From Heliocybe sulcata (taxonomy: Eukaryota; Basidiomycota; Agaricomycetes; Gloeophyllales; Gloeophyllaceae), in the NCBI GenBank assembly GCA_004369045.1, contig ML213512.1, positions 39,930 through 103,929 of the forward strand: a stretch of DNA of 64,000 nucleotides. Reading direction: 5' to 3'. The notes beneath the pieces were generated by a model. The model ran no database searches and was not told where the DNA came from. It worked only from the letters and a program-made list of their open reading frames with translations. A program made the position numbers and the translations under genes. Positions 48,491 to 60,131 of this stretch are shown here, in pieces (the stretch's first letter is position 1; each line of letters starts with the position of its first letter).

Positions 48491-48934
48491 TCATTTCCTC
48501 TTCGTCGCCGATTTGGTTCGCTTCTCCTCAATGAAGCCGCCCTTCGCAAGCGCCTCCTTGCCCGCTTCACTTATCCTTTTCCACCTGTCGCTCCCCAGCT
48601 TAACGCCCCCGTACCACCGGAACACAACAACAACTGCGTTCTTGCAGTTGTTCAGCTCTAGTAACCTCGCGAGTCGCTCTCCACTTCCGCCTTCTCCGTC
48701 ATCTTCCTGCCCGCTCAAAAAGGCGCCGCTAGATGGCATCGACGCGGCAGACGGGTCCGAGCTAGAAGTGCGGTAGGCATACATTCTATGGGTTGCTTTC
48801 TTGGCTCGTTTCGACAAGCTGATGTGATGTAGGAAAGCGCGCAGGTGGGAAATGGAGGGGAGATGAGAAGCATGGCCTTCGAAGACGGATTTGCGATCAA
48901 CGATGGAGTCCGAGGACGATATCGGGAACGGCCA
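48491..48934 (-). CDS. IMPACT/YIH1 family (UPF0029 domain) protein, 5' end unresolved
   Basis: The frame encodes WPFPISSSDSIVDRKSVFEGHASHL, a spacer, then KKATHRMYAYR, GQEDDGEGGSGERLARLL and VVVVFRWYGGVKLGSDRW, in the order of the UPF0029 domain. Members bind GCN1 or regulate translation under amino-acid stress, although single-domain fungal copies are less understood. The 3' end with a basic tail (EEKRTKSATKRK) is clear. In this frame a TAA stop lies just 5' of the conserved block and no ATG precedes it, so a first exon must be spliced in from upstream, but no junction in phase was convincing. Length as seen is 148 residues. Confidence 0.7.
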   Translation of the reverse strand, partial: WPFPISSSDSIVDRKSVFEGHASHLPSISHLRAFLHHISLSKRAKKATHRMYAYRTSSSDPSAASMPSSGAFLSGQEDDGEGGSGERLARLLELNNCKNAVVVVFRWYGGVKLGSDRWKRISEAGKEALAKGGFIEEKRTKSATKRK

Positions 48935-49491
48935 TCCTGGACATGGTTACAATAGTGGGGTTCTGTGAGCGAAATTGCGCAGGTCAGCGAGCACAAAGGT
49001 GATATACCAGTCATTCCCGACGAGTCTGAAGCCTGCCGTTTCGCTGCCGTGGAACTTTTCTGCCTGAACCCTGCTGCTGTCGCAGACCATACGGTGGACA
49101 CATGGTTTGAGGACGTGTGCATAGAGCGGGTACTAGTCAGATAACGCATTCCGAAGGTGAGAATAGTGAAATTTCTGCGAGCGAGAGGAACCGAGTTGGA
49201 TAGGCGGGTGCGAGAGGCCAGAGAAATTCAGGACCGTGGATGTCTTAGATATTTGCATCTCAAAGAGACTTGTTTAGAGAATTGACGAGCACTAGTGGCC
49301 ACAGCTAGCAGCAGGCATGCAGCGATGAGTGAACAGAAGATATTGCATTCTAATATTTGCGCATATTAATATTTATCCGGGATGTTTGTCTGCACGTCTT
49401 GTATTGAACCTTTTGAGGCCAGCACTCTTGTCCTCGATGATGATACAGCTACACTAGCGCCCCCCTCCAGCCCCACGCGCCTGACAATGAA
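48935..49491. other. Upstream region of the IMPACT-family gene with an interrupted frame
   Basis: On the minus strand one frame runs from an ATG at about 49260 to a TAA at about 48950 and is broken by a single TAG near 49135. The part after it contains a protein-like stretch (GSETAGFRLVGNDWYITFVLADLRNF; read from positions 48960-49090). It may be a decayed gene or unrecognised exons. Confidence 0.3.
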
Positions 49492-50884
49492 TCAAAACAA
49501 AAGAGACAGCGGCGCAAAATGGAAGGTACCGGCGCAACTATAAGGCCCGTTATGCACGGTGAACACCCGCCACTTCCTCTCTTTCACAGCCTCTACTATC
49601 TCCTGCTCGGGGGGTGACTCGTCAGGATACTTCCACGTCTTGTCCGCGTGATCACGTCCCTCGGTGAAAATCCAGGGAGTGCTAGACGAGCGGTTGTGCG
49701 CCTCAATCCACAGGCGGCAGCAGTGACAGACGCTCTCGCTCGTTCCGAGAATTTGCAGCGCCTTGTCTCCGGCAGTCTGGATAAGACGGAGCTCGGGATG
49801 GACGAACGTGAGCACACAGGTCTCCCACGGCCGGATCACGGCCTCTATCTCTGGTTTGAAGTCCTCCGATTTTCTATACAAGTTCTCCTGCAGCACATAG
49901 AAAGGCGAGTCGCGCAGCTGGACCGCGCTGGCTTTGCAACCTTCTCCATCACTGAGCCATCGATACGTGATACGGCCTTCCATAACGCGCGCCCAGCGGA
50001 CAATACGGATAAGTGCGTTATGGTACCGCGCGATGCGGGCGAGTTCGTATCGGAGAATGGCATATCGGCCGACGGTCTGAGTCGCGGAGCCGCTCATCAT
50101 TCTTCGCCTGAGGTAGTCTGACTGCACTAGAGCGTTCGCGAGGAAGCATATCGACAACAAGCTATCCGTCGAGGTATTGGCAATGCGGTCGGGCGTGAGG
50201 GGCCCTAGAGCAGCCATTTCGGACTTGATATCTTCCAACATCATGCGCATATAATCCCGCGAAGACTGTGTCCCGTAATTCCGTACGATTCCGCGAAAAC
50301 AGCGCGGGAACTCTTCTTTGGGCTCTTTCCATCCTGTGGGTTCTTCACCTGGCTTGGGCGGACAGGACCAGTCGAATCGGGCCGTCTTATCGGTGGCCAT
50401 GACATCGAAGGACGACAGACGTTTGTGGGCATGGTCAATGAGACGTGCGATACGAGCTGAAGCGTAACCCTGGATAGTGGCCAATACAAGTGCTTCGCTC
50501 GTTGGCTGCGAGCGCGCGAGCGCCATGAACTTGTCAACGGCCGCACGGTCGTCCTCGGAAGGCGACCCGAGCGTCGCGAAGGTGAGGTCCATGGCGTCCC
50601 GGCGGGAGCCGTCCGAGATAATGACGGCGATCTGCTTCCCCTCGACGGTGGAGACAGCCATAGCAATATCGTCCAGGATGCGAAGACCCCGATGGCCTGA
50701 TGCGAGATAGACGTCCCCATTTACGAGCGAGTACGTGGGTTGGGCAGCGTCCTCCCACATGAGCTCGGTGACTTGGAGGGCTTCTGTAAGCCACGCCTGG
50801 TTCGCTGAGGACAGATAGGCCTGTCAGGCATAGAGTCCTACATAGAGAACGGTGCAGACACTTACGAGGATTGCTCAATGCCAT
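49492..50884 (-). CDS. OTT_1508-like deaminase family protein
   Basis: Two exons (50866-50884 and 49492-50804) join through a 61-bp intron to 443 residues starting MALSNPPNQAWLTEALQ. The C-terminal third has the zinc-binding layout of the cytidine-deaminase fold used by the OTT_1508 group: VHPELRLIQ (His and catalytic Glu), then GTSESVCHCCRLWIEAHN (the two metal Cys) and the trailing STPWIFTEGRDH. The N-terminal 250 residues are helical (FMALARSQPTSEALVLATIQGYAS) and typical of fungal members. These proteins are proposed nucleic-acid or effector deaminases; activity is unproven. The usual HAE reads HPE here. No signal peptide. Confidence 0.7.
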
Positions 50885-51434
50885 GCGAACGACCTATAAT
50901 ATATGACTAGTGGCTCTTGAGAGTCTGCTCCCGCCAGAATAAATGGACGGAGTCATGTCATGAACCGGTAAATAGGAGCTACAGGCACCCTGGTCACGTG
51001 GTTTCGGCTGGAATCTCCCAGAGAGTGCTTGCTCGAGTCAGAGCAGAGATATGAGACGCTCAACAATGCGCAGAAAGGAGCGCAGAAAGGACTTGGTACG
51101 GGTGCGGGGTCGGGCCCACGTTTCTGATTGGGACACGCATCCTGCTGCCGCCTTGACTGCGGCAAAGTGCCTATTTGGTGAGATGAGTGGAGGCTTATTC
51201 AGGGCGCGGAAGGGCAACGATGGGGGACAGTTATATCTGCATTCGAAGGACTTCGTGTCCTGTGAATAAGTCATCCATCGATTGCCCCTGGTGAGCGTGC
51301 CGCCTAATGGGCCTATAGCTACTGACCGGGCTTGGAGGCATAATTAGCTCTATAAGGAATGACTACATCGAGCTGATGCTGTAAGTACCTGATAATACAT
51401 ATTCGATTACATAGCCTGCTTCCTGCTTCCTGTT
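50885..51434. other. Intergenic, nothing recognised
   Basis: Upstream region of the deaminase gene and 3' flank of the next gene; short frames only. Confidence 0.5.
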
Positions 51435-52262
51435 CTAGGTTGGCATCTGCCCAGCATGCACTGCAACAGTCGAACCCGTCATGAAGCTGGACTCATCGCT
51501 CGCCAAAAAGAGCATCACATTCGCAATTTCCTCTGGCTCCGCCACCCGCCCAAACACGTTAGCCTTCATGATCGTTTGCTTGACCTCCTCCGGAAACGCC
51601 TCCTCGTACAACTGCGTCCTCGTCGCGCCTGGCTGAATGGTGTTCACGCGGATGCCATACTTCCCGAACTCCTGCGCTCCAGTCAGGCCCAGCCCGCGGA
51701 CGGCCCACTTTGAGGCGTTGTAAGGAGAGAATTCGGGCTCCCCGTAGAGGGAGGCGACTGATGCTGTTAGGACTATGGAACAACCTTTGCCCTTGTGCGG
51801 CGAAGCGAGCATCGCTGCGACGGAATGCTTGACACCCAACCACGCTTTGTCATATCGTGAGCATTGTGACATCCCAAAGAAACATGTAGACTCACGTCCT
51901 TTGACATTTATAGCAAGCATCTTATCTAATAGATTGACGTCCGTTGAAACCCAGGGCTGAGTCGGGTGTCCCATCCCTGCGTTCAACAACGCAGCATCGA
52001 GCCTGCCCCATCTATCCATAGCAAGCTGACATCCGGACTTGACATCCTCTTCCTTAGTGACGTCTCCCTGGATGAAGGCTATCGAGTCTTTGAATTCGTC
52101 CTTGATAAGTTCAGGATCGTTTTGAGCTTTCGACAGATTGATGTCTGTAGCCACGACCTTCGCGCCTTCGGCTAGGAACCGCTTGGTGACTGCGAGACCA
52201 ATGCCAGCTCCAGCTCCAGTAATCAAAACGACCTTGTCGGCCACTCGTCCACTGCTAGGCAT
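51435..52262 (-). CDS. Short-chain dehydrogenase/reductase, paralog 1
   Basis: Classical SDR with NAD(P) binding: LITGAGAGIG, the acidic residue after the second strand (VVATDINLS), LNAGMGH and the catalytic set ASVASLYGEPEFSPYNASKW with Ser, Tyr and Lys. Two exons (51896-52262 and 51435-51844) give 258 residues; the 51-bp intron is a multiple of three and has no stop, so the unspliced frame is also open. The end MTGSTVAVHAGQMPT is the usual SDR C-terminus. Close paralog of the gene at 60996-61806, with the same intron position. Substrate unknown. A TATA-like sequence lies about 90 bp upstream. Confidence 0.92.
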   Translation of the reverse strand: MPSSGRVADKVVLITGAGAGIGLAVTKRFLAEGAKVVATDINLSKAQNDPELIKDEFKDSIAFIQGDVTKEEDVKSGCQLAMDRWGRLDAALLNAGMGHPTQPWVSTDVNLLDKMLAINVKGRESTCFFGMSQCSRYDKAWLGVKHSVAAMLASPHKGKGCSIVLTASVASLYGEPEFSPYNASKWAVRGLGLTGAQEFGKYGIRVNTIQPGATRTQLYEEAFPEEVKQTIMKANVFGRVAEPEEIANVMLFLASDESSFMTGSTVAVHAGQMPT

Positions 52263-53909
52263 GGTTATGGGATCAAGTAAATGTCGACAGGCGGATGACT
52301 GGCGGCAGAACGACTATGTGGGACACTGGCTTAGTCCTCATCCCACACTTTATAGTTCTCTCCGACGAGGGTGCGCATAAACATAGGGAAGTGCTCCGTA
52401 CCGTATTGCAGAGTCCGTCAGAAGAGCCTCCTGTCTATGCCAATGCCAGGCGAGCCGAGCGGTCACGAGAGCATCGGACAAGATGTTGAGGCTATATCGT
52501 GCCGGTTCTTCCGCTGCATGGATTGCTCGGATAGCCGTCCAGTAACTGCGCTCAAGTCTCGAGGAAGCCTGTAACATCGCCAGCGTATTCGACGCTCAAG
52601 TGACCCGTCCTGAAGGCGCGATAAGAGATTTTTGCAATTTGTCGGGTGCATTAGGTCTTCCAGGTTCCCCTCAAACTTCGAATACTGCTTACCATATCTG
52701 GATGAGACCCCGAGCAGTCCATCCTGCACGCTAAATGTCCAACGCTAGTACATTCTCCGTTGATGACCATTCTCTTCAAAACCGATGCTGCACTCGTCCT
52801 GCATACCATTGGATGTCAGCTATCGACTCTACAAACAACACGCAGCATAAGAATCAGAGCGCCGCGAACTCGAATAATATATATGCGAGGTAATTAAAGC
52901 GATTGCACTTGTGCAGCCGGTAGGTTCGAAATTGCTCAATTTTGGTGAGCCTTCCTGATGGGAGTTCACGTTAACCGTGATGCGATAACTTGAGCTTCGT
53001 ATCAAACCATCGAATAGTGAGTCACATTCCAACCCTGATGCACGATGTCTCATTGACAAAAGACTGATCGCCGAGGAAGCACACGTACATAGCAATATTC
53101 CCTGCCGCATAGCAGTGCTGCAGGGACACCGCCGAAGGCCGGAGCAGGAATAGTGCAGGCAGTCGCAATGAACGTTCCGGAGTCACCAGTCAACAATCGC
53201 ACCTTTCGGCTCATGATCGATTGATCAGTGATATTTGCCACTGGGAGGCTTTGAGCTTGTGTATCGCTGTGGGCGCACCATTCCGTGCGCCTGGCATGCC
53301 GTAAACCTTGAAGGTTCCGACCCGGCAGGCGCCCGAGAAAACAACGCGGTCCTTAATCAGCGATTAGCGAGGGGAAGTCAGGGCGATACCCACTGCCATG
53401 TTGTCTCGCACTTGCACCGCCAGTGGAGTATTCATGACAGCAGATGAAAGGGATAACAAGGTATCAGGCCTTCAGGTCCTGTCACGACGTATCCAGGGAT
53501 GTAACGTCTACGTCTGACATCGTGCCTTTGTCAGTGGGATGCAGACCTTTCTGCGTCCGCGGTTATCCCCTCATTCGCATCAGTTATTCTTACAGCCCTC
53601 GATCACGCACAGCGCTGGCTAGTCGGGGGTAGTTCCCCGCGAATGCACGCAGGAACGGCTCACCACGCGTTGATCATCCATCGAGCTGGCCGCATTCATT
53701 CTCCATCTCGATATGGCTAACTTGCCGTGCTGGATGAAGACACGAGGCACCGGTAATCTACTAGTCACTGCTTTTGTGCTTCTCTTGGTCTGGCTTCCCC
53801 CACGCGAAGGTACTTCTTGCCAGGGAGGCGGCCATGCGCCACCTGCGTATAAAAGACGACTCTCGACGTTGGCTTCCGTCGTACCCGACGAACTACCGTC
53901 TCATCCATC
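52263..53909. promoter_or_regulatory. Divergent region between SDR paralog 1 and kinase 1
   Basis: The two genes read away from each other over 1.65 kb. TATA-like sequences are present near both ends (ACTATAAAG on the minus strand at 52348-52356, TATAAAAG at 53848-53855). A 63-codon minus frame at 53050-53241 (TDQSIMSRKVRLLTGDSGT) looks protein-like but could not be extended. Nothing else is recognised. Confidence 0.4.
53848..53855 (+). promoter_or_regulatory. TATA box of kinase 1
   Basis: TATAAAAG lies 62 bp upstream of the ATG at 53910. Confidence 0.6.
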
Positions 53910-56055
53910 ATGGCAGTAAGCCGTCATATTCGCCGCGCTTCGACCGGAAGCAAGAAAGTCGCCAAGAAGGCCGCTGGAGTAGCTGTTCTTGTCGCTGTCG
54001 AGATCAAGAATGCGGATTGGGATTTCGCATATCGCTTCCTCAAGCCTTTTCTGAATATGTTCGCTCAGGCGGTCCCGCCCGCTGCCCCGGTGGTTGCTAT
54101 CGTAGACCAGATTGTCCAGCTGGCTCAGAACGTCAAGACAAACAGGTATGCTGGTTGTCCCTCTTCGCCGAGATTCGACGCGATGACGGAAATAGACAGG
54201 CGGTAGCGGCATTGGCCGATCGTTGTGTCGACCTCAAGGCAGCCATGCAGACAGCTGAGCGGACAAGAAAGAGTGTTCGGCTTCAGGAAGCTATCGAACG
54301 GAGTCAGACGTAATGAGTCGTTTCCTATACATGTCTGCTGAGATGCCATGACATTTCGATCCAGTGTCCTGAATGAGGTCCACGGTCGGATGGAAGCTTG
54401 GGCCGCCCTGAGTACATATCAAGCGGTGCTCCAAAGTACCACTATCACGAATGACCTACCGCAAAGCTACACCCAGGTCCTGAGTTGCATTGAGATGTTC
54501 CAGGTGCGCCACACGTTAAGTGTTCACAGTATATACACTGATAATTAGCACAGCTGGTGGTAACCATCGATACACACACGCGACAAGAAGAATTCATCCA
54601 GCGACAAAAGCAAGATAGTGAAGATCTCCTAGATCAACTTGCTTCGCTCCGAGAGGGGCAACGACTCGTTCTGGGCATGGTAGAGCAAACGCACGATGGA
54701 ATACACCAAATCACCTCTTTCATGCAAAATGTAGGCTCCTTCCAAGTTCGCACTGTAACCGGACCCTGACTCACTGCACCTAAACAGCATTTAACGGACT
54801 ACTCGAAGAGCGATCCACGACGTGAGACTCTTGCAAGAAATCTGCACCTCCTAATCAAGGAAACAGGAGAATTGCTACCCGACTTGGATCTGAGTCGTGG
54901 AGAGGTCGAGATAGATCCTGGAGACGGGATTACTCCTACCCTGTGGAAAGCGGGCCGTCTGACCGTCTATCAGACGGGAACGCTGTTGTCGAGTCGACGT
55001 GTCCTCGTCAAGCGGATAGGCAACCAAATGGAAAATCATCCCAAAGTCCGAGAGGTCAGTAGATTGTGGAATGGAGCTATGAGCGGGAGGACTCACGCTT
55101 CGGCCATAGAGATTCGACCGCGAAGCACAAGTCTGGCTGAAAGTGTGGAAGAATGACAAAGGAAGATACACCGTACCCTGTTGGGGGTACTTTGTGAGCG
55201 AGGTGAACCATTATCTGTAGGTCGCTGGTGATTCAGGCATTTCCCGGGGGTTGACGTAGTTCCCAGGCATCTAGTGTCTCCCTATTATCCAAACGGGACA
55301 GCCGATGTATGGGTGAAGTCCAATCCCTATGTTAACCATATTGCCATCGTGCGTCCCATGGCACATGCTTAGCATTCTTTGCTGATGGGTTTCAATACCA
55401 GCTTCGTGATGCCGCTCGGGGTCTGTCCGTTTTGCATAGCATGCGCATAGTTCATGGTGATGTCTGCGGGGTAAGCACCATGCCCTACTCAACTCTGTAG
55501 CTACTTACGGTTCATGCAGGCCAATATTACTATTGGTCCCGACGGAAACGGCCTGTTGTCAGATTTTGCACTGTCCAAGGTCAGCGTACTCCTTCCTGGG
55601 AGTTCTGTCATCTGACAATGCAGTCAAAGACCTTAGATGAACTCCAGGACTCCGCGGAAACGAGTGCGCCCGATGCCCAGAGGTTGCGGTGGCAGGCTCC
55701 CGAGACTATGGAGACCGCCGCGGTGAGTATGCGATCCGATATATGGGCATTCGGCATGACAGTCTACGAGGTGGGCAGCTCCTTTGTTTGTGCGGCATGT
55801 CGCTAAAAGTCTTTGAAGCTTCTTACTCACAAAGATCCATACTTCGACCAAAAATGGAAAGGCTTGATGACTGTCGCCCGGATGGTCAATGCGGGTGCCC
55901 GGCCCACGCGACTCCTGGACACAGATGTCGTCAAACGGGGATTAGACGACGAGGTTTGGGCGTTCATGACCAGGTGCTGGCTACTGCAGGAAGCCGATAG
56001 GCCGTTCGTCGAAGAGGCTCTGGAGCTTTTTAATGATCCTAAGCGTGGTACTTAG
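53910..56055 (+). CDS. Kinase 1: protein kinase with N-terminal MLKL-like four-helix bundle
   Basis: Eleven exons join to 544 residues: 53910-54145, 54196-54309, 54365-54503, 54554-54730, 54788-55054, 55110-55216, 55267-55348, 55402-55470, 55520-55579, 55624-55770 and 55819-56055. The first about 210 residues are helical and resemble the MLKL N-terminal bundle: PVVAIVDQIVQLAQNVKTNR, VAALADRCVDLKAAM, MEAWAALSTYQAVLQ, then a coiled coil (EEFIQRQKQDSEDLLDQLAS). The kinase domain has the ATP lysine (RVLVKRI), a catalytic loop IVHGDVCGANI (HRD to HGD), LLSDFALSK (DFG to DFA), WQAPETM and SDIWAFGMTVYE. Mammalian MLKL executes necroptosis through its bundle; a similar membrane-attacking or scaffold role is inferred. 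The Asp and Asn of the loop are kept, so some activity is possible. Confidence 0.85.
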
Positions 56056-56203
56056 AGGGAGTTTCAATACGTTCTCCGTATTACGTGCCTAGTATTTATG
56101 ACCATCACGATTTCCACGGTCTCTAGGCTGTGGATCGAGGTTATCTGAGGATAGAACGACGTGAAGAGATAGACAGCGCCGACTCCGTTCGTCGAAACGA
56201 CAA

Positions 56204-58456
56204 CTACAAACCCGCAAATTCATTATCAAACTCGTCCTGCCGCACGAGCCCCTTCTTCACCTTCTTCGCCATCCTCTCCTCCCTCGCCAGCTCCTTCCAG
56301 TCGTCTGCCTCCGCTTCCCTCTCGCGCTTTATCCCCTTCTCTTCATCGGCATGCGCCTTCAGCCACTTACGCTTCCGCTCCTTCTTTTCCTTCCGCTTCT
56401 CCTTCTCATCCTTTCGCGCAATCTGGTTGCTCCACGACACCTTTGTCTTCGTCTTCCCTTTGGGTTTCTTGTCTTGTATCTTGGACTTGGCTTCCTCAGC
56501 CTCGCTCAATCGTTTCGCCTCTCGTGCCTGATCGGCAAAGGCGAACGTATTCCACTAAAATACAGACAAGTTGGTCGAGAAGAAGGCAGAAGTCTCGGAC
56601 AACACTCACGTCAACATCAGCATCCACCCACTCGCCCTTGTCTGCATCCTTGAGTTCAGGCATCCGCGGTAATCGCAACAGCCCGAATGTCTTCGCGAGA
56701 CCTATGAGATCCAGGTCTTGTATGCGGAAGATGTACGAGGCTTCATGCTTTGAGTACGCTTTCACGAAAGATACGAAGGCTTTCGTTGCCTACGAATGGT
56801 GCTATTCGCTCTGCAGGTATCCAGGAGCTCCAACGCAGGACTTACCTTCTCGTGCAGCGCCCGATCTGTTAAGACTGTCTTTCGCACTTGATGGGACACT
56901 GACTCCACAGCAGGATCTTCAGGCCGCTCATCGCCGTTATCATTCACATGCGCCCCATTTTCAACAAGATACGATCGCTTCTTCATCGGAATCTTGCGGA
57001 CCTTCATGAAATCTAGAACAGAACGTCTATCAGCCGCATGAAACTTGAGATCGCTAATCAGACTTACCGACATATCCCTCCTCCCTGCCCACGAGCATCA
57101 CCCAAGCCCGCCCACTCCGCCCGGCTCTCGCAGTCCGTCCACACCGGTGACTGAATGCCTTCGGGTCTACTGGCGGGTCGAATTGGATGACGACGTCCAC
57201 ATCTGGCAGGTCAAGTCCCCGGGCAGCCACGTCAGTCGCGAGCAACACGGAAGGCGAAGTAGAGGAGGCGAAGGAGGCGAGGGTTTTGGTCCGTGCCGAT
57301 GGTGGGAGGTGACCGTGGAGGGAGTAGAGGGTGACGGAAGGAATGAGTGGGCAGAGTACGCGGTAGAAGTAGTCGACGCAGGCGCAGGTTGCGAAGTAGA
57401 CTATGAATCGCGAAGAGGAGTGGGCCGTGAGCTCGATGGCAATGATGCGGGTGAGTTGGAGGAGTTTTTCGGAGGCGCGGCAGGTGAGGTAGAAGTTTTG
57501 CAGGCTGCATAGATAAGTATATAGGATATGAGATACACACGTGTGGCGCACTTTGCCGGGATTCTTCGCTCCTCCACTACATCTCCTGCCTTCTCTTTTC
57601 CCTTCGCCTTCTTTGTCTGCACCTTCACTACTATACGAGCCGGATTCCGGAGGCCTACACGGACCAGCTCCGAGAGGGCGTCCGCGTCAGTCATGGTCGC
57701 ACTGAACAGTCCGGTCCGTCGCTGTTTCGGTAGATGAGCAATGATACGGGTCAAGGTGGCCTGGAATCCAAGGTCCAGTAATCTGCCATGAGGGCACATA
57801 CTTTAATTGAGGCTGAGCATGAAGAGGGAGCGGACGCACCTGTCTGCCTCATCCAGGACTAGCACCTCAAGCTCCTTCCCACTGATGACGCCTTTTCCCT
57901 TCCCCAGCAGGAATTCTTCGACACGCCCTGGAGTTCCGATCACAATATCTGGCGCCGTCGCGAGAAACCGTTCGATGTCCTGCACTGGTGACGATTTATC
58001 GGAAGAGATGAGAAGTAAAGGCGGAGGAAATTTTTGTCTATGAGAGTCATTCGAGATTGTGGAGCCATCATCTTCGGATGGTTGTGAATCAAGGAAGAGC
58101 TGGAAAACAGAGTGTATCTGCGTTGCGAGTTCTCTGGCACCTCTCTCGTCAGAGGAGACAGGGCTCAATACAACTGCAACTTACCTCGTTGGACTGATGA
58201 CCAGCGCGCCAATCTCATGCTTCCGCAACCTCTCCTTCCTCCGTATAAGCCGCTCTAAGATCGGAATCACAAATGCGAGCGTTTTGCCTGATCCCGTTAC
58301 CGCCTCCACGACGACATCCTTGTTCTGCATGAATAATGGAATCGTTGACGCCTGCACCGGGGTCATTTGGGTGTGCCCCATAGACAGTATAACTTCGAGA
58401 CTGGAAAGGTTAGGGGAAAGCTTCGCCGCTCGACCTGGACTGATACTTACATCCAT
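56204..58456 (-). CDS. SPB4: DEAD-box RNA helicase SPB4 (60S ribosome biogenesis)
   Basis: Seven exons (minus order 58185-58456, 57840-58133, 57552-57782, 57068-57504, 56846-57012, 56610-56789, 56204-56554) give 643 residues. All helicase motifs are present in order: Q motif [10 protein letters not shown], Walker [14 protein letters not shown] (split by an intron), [41 protein letters not shown] and [11 protein letters not shown]. The extension with [36 protein letters not shown] and a lysine-rich tail is specific to the SPB4/DDX55 group, which acts in the nucleolus on pre-60S particles. The ATG at 58456 is preferred over an upstream GTG in the same frame. The gap to the next gene is under 350 bp. 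Confidence 0.95.
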
Positions 58457-58800
58457 GGCGTGAGCGACGTCGGCAGCGACGACCACGATCCTGCGAAGGC
58501 TGTCGGGTTCGACATTAGAAGAAATTTATCTTCTAAAGAAAACGAAGAAGGAAGGAAAGATTTTGGGCAGCCACAGATCTTGCACAGATGGGGGGGCTTG
58601 GGTCAGAAATTTGTGACAGATATTGCACGTGATTGACGCATTTGTCACAGGCCAGCACATCGATGCCTCTTCCGGTCGTAGAAAGATCAGAATCTGCCGC
58701 CTAAAATGCATACCGAGCAATTACATCCCATTCCAGCTCCAGAGTTATAATAATTACAAGCAGACAAGTCGTAGAGTAATAGATGCAAAGCGGAAGAGGC
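58457..58800. other. Promoter of SPB4 and 3' flank of the next gene
   Basis: No coding frame is supported in these 344 bp. Confidence 0.5.
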
Positions 58801-60131
58801 CTAAACCGCCAAGATACTCGGTGACGGCGGATTCCAGCTCTCTCCAAACTCTCTCCTCAACAACCCCTTCATCCCAAGCACCCTCGTATCCCTACACTTC
58901 TCCTCGTCCTTGCCGCTGCCCCACCACCACCACTTCTTTCCGCCCCACACCTGCCGCATCGCTTCCCTCTCCGCATCACCCGCCAGCCACCACTGGTAGT
59001 AGTACCACGTCGGGCCGCACCGCCCGAGAAGTCCCTCGCCATTATCCCACCACGACCAGCCTTTCGAAGTCAGCGAGTGATTGGGTGCATGCGGGTCCGC
59101 GAACCAGACTGTTATGATGCGCGAGGGGTGCAGAAGGAAGAGCGCGTTGATCAGTGTTTGGTCCTTGCCAACGAAAATGCCTTGCGAGAGGTAGCTGTCA
59201 TGGTACGCGTAGTAGAGCTTCCGCCACCATGTAATCGCGGACGGACGGCCGCCAAAGAAGGAGCCTGAGGACGTGTAAGTTATCAAATTATGCGAGGTCG
59301 ACAGGAATGCCCACCTTCGCTGAATTCGTTGTCTACAGGACCCATGACCTCGGTCCAGTACTCCATGCTCGGGTCCGGGGTATCCCAGATGGGGAAGAAG
59401 ATCAGCTCGTCCTCAGACGCGTCGTTCAGCTGCGCGCCTTCGCGCCACACTGCATCCACCCGCTCCCTGCTCGGCCACTCAGCATACTTGTGATCAGCGC
59501 GGAAGCTTCCAGCGTCGTTCCAAAATGCATACTCGTACGTCTTCCCTTCAGCCTGCGCATTCCGCAGTCCCTCGTCGAGGAAGAAGGGCTTGCCCGCCCA
59601 GACCGCGTAGAGTTCGGGCGAGTGCCGCTGTTTCTCTCTGTCAATATTGTGCATTTCTGCGTATTTGTCTTCGAGGCCTTTAAGTGGCGGTATGTCGAAA
59701 GGAGAGGAGTAGGACGTGTTGAGCGTCATGGGAAGGTCTCCGCGGGCATCAAGTACGATTTGCGCCATGTCTGGAGGCGCAAAAAAGTAAATATCTGATT
59801 TAATAGGGCCTAAGAAGCGCGAGAGCCAGTAAGAGTACTCGGTCATGGTGTGCTTGGACTTGGAGAGCGGGAAGAATGCAGAGACGAGGAGAATTGTTGA
59901 CGAGTTGGGGGTGGGAGAATCTGTGGAAGTATCGGTATTGAGGGATGGAAGGTCAGATACGGGCGAGCCGTTTCTGACGGCGACTGGGTCCGGCGTAAGC
60001 ACCAGCCATGAAGGACGAATTCTGTCGTAAGACAGATATGTTAAGATGCATCCAGAGGTGAGGAGGATGAGAATGAAGGTGAATGAACGTCGGCCAGCGA
60101 GGGGTGGTATTTTCAGAGCTGACATGCGCAT
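58801..60131 (-). CDS. Type II membrane protein, HtrL/YibB-like
   Basis: Two exons (59315-60131 and 58801-59264) with a 50-bp intron give 426 residues. The N-terminus has a short basic tail and one transmembrane segment (SFTFILILLTSGCILTYLSY), then a serine/threonine-rich stalk with NSS sites, the layout of Golgi glycosyltransferases. The catalytic-like region reads ILLVSAFFPL, YSYWLSRFLGPIKSDIYFF, YAVWAGKPFFLDEGLRNA and YEYAFWNDAGSFR, similar to the HtrL/YibB family, a glycosyltransferase-like group of bacteria and eukaryotes. The C-terminal half is tryptophan-rich. The specific sugar or acceptor is unknown. The start at 60131 (MRMSALK) could be two codons later. Confidence 0.75.

Noticed and set aside
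47908-48494. Two minus-strand frames of 71 and 95 codons
   Set aside because: No recognisable domains, no consistent splicing between them and no start context.
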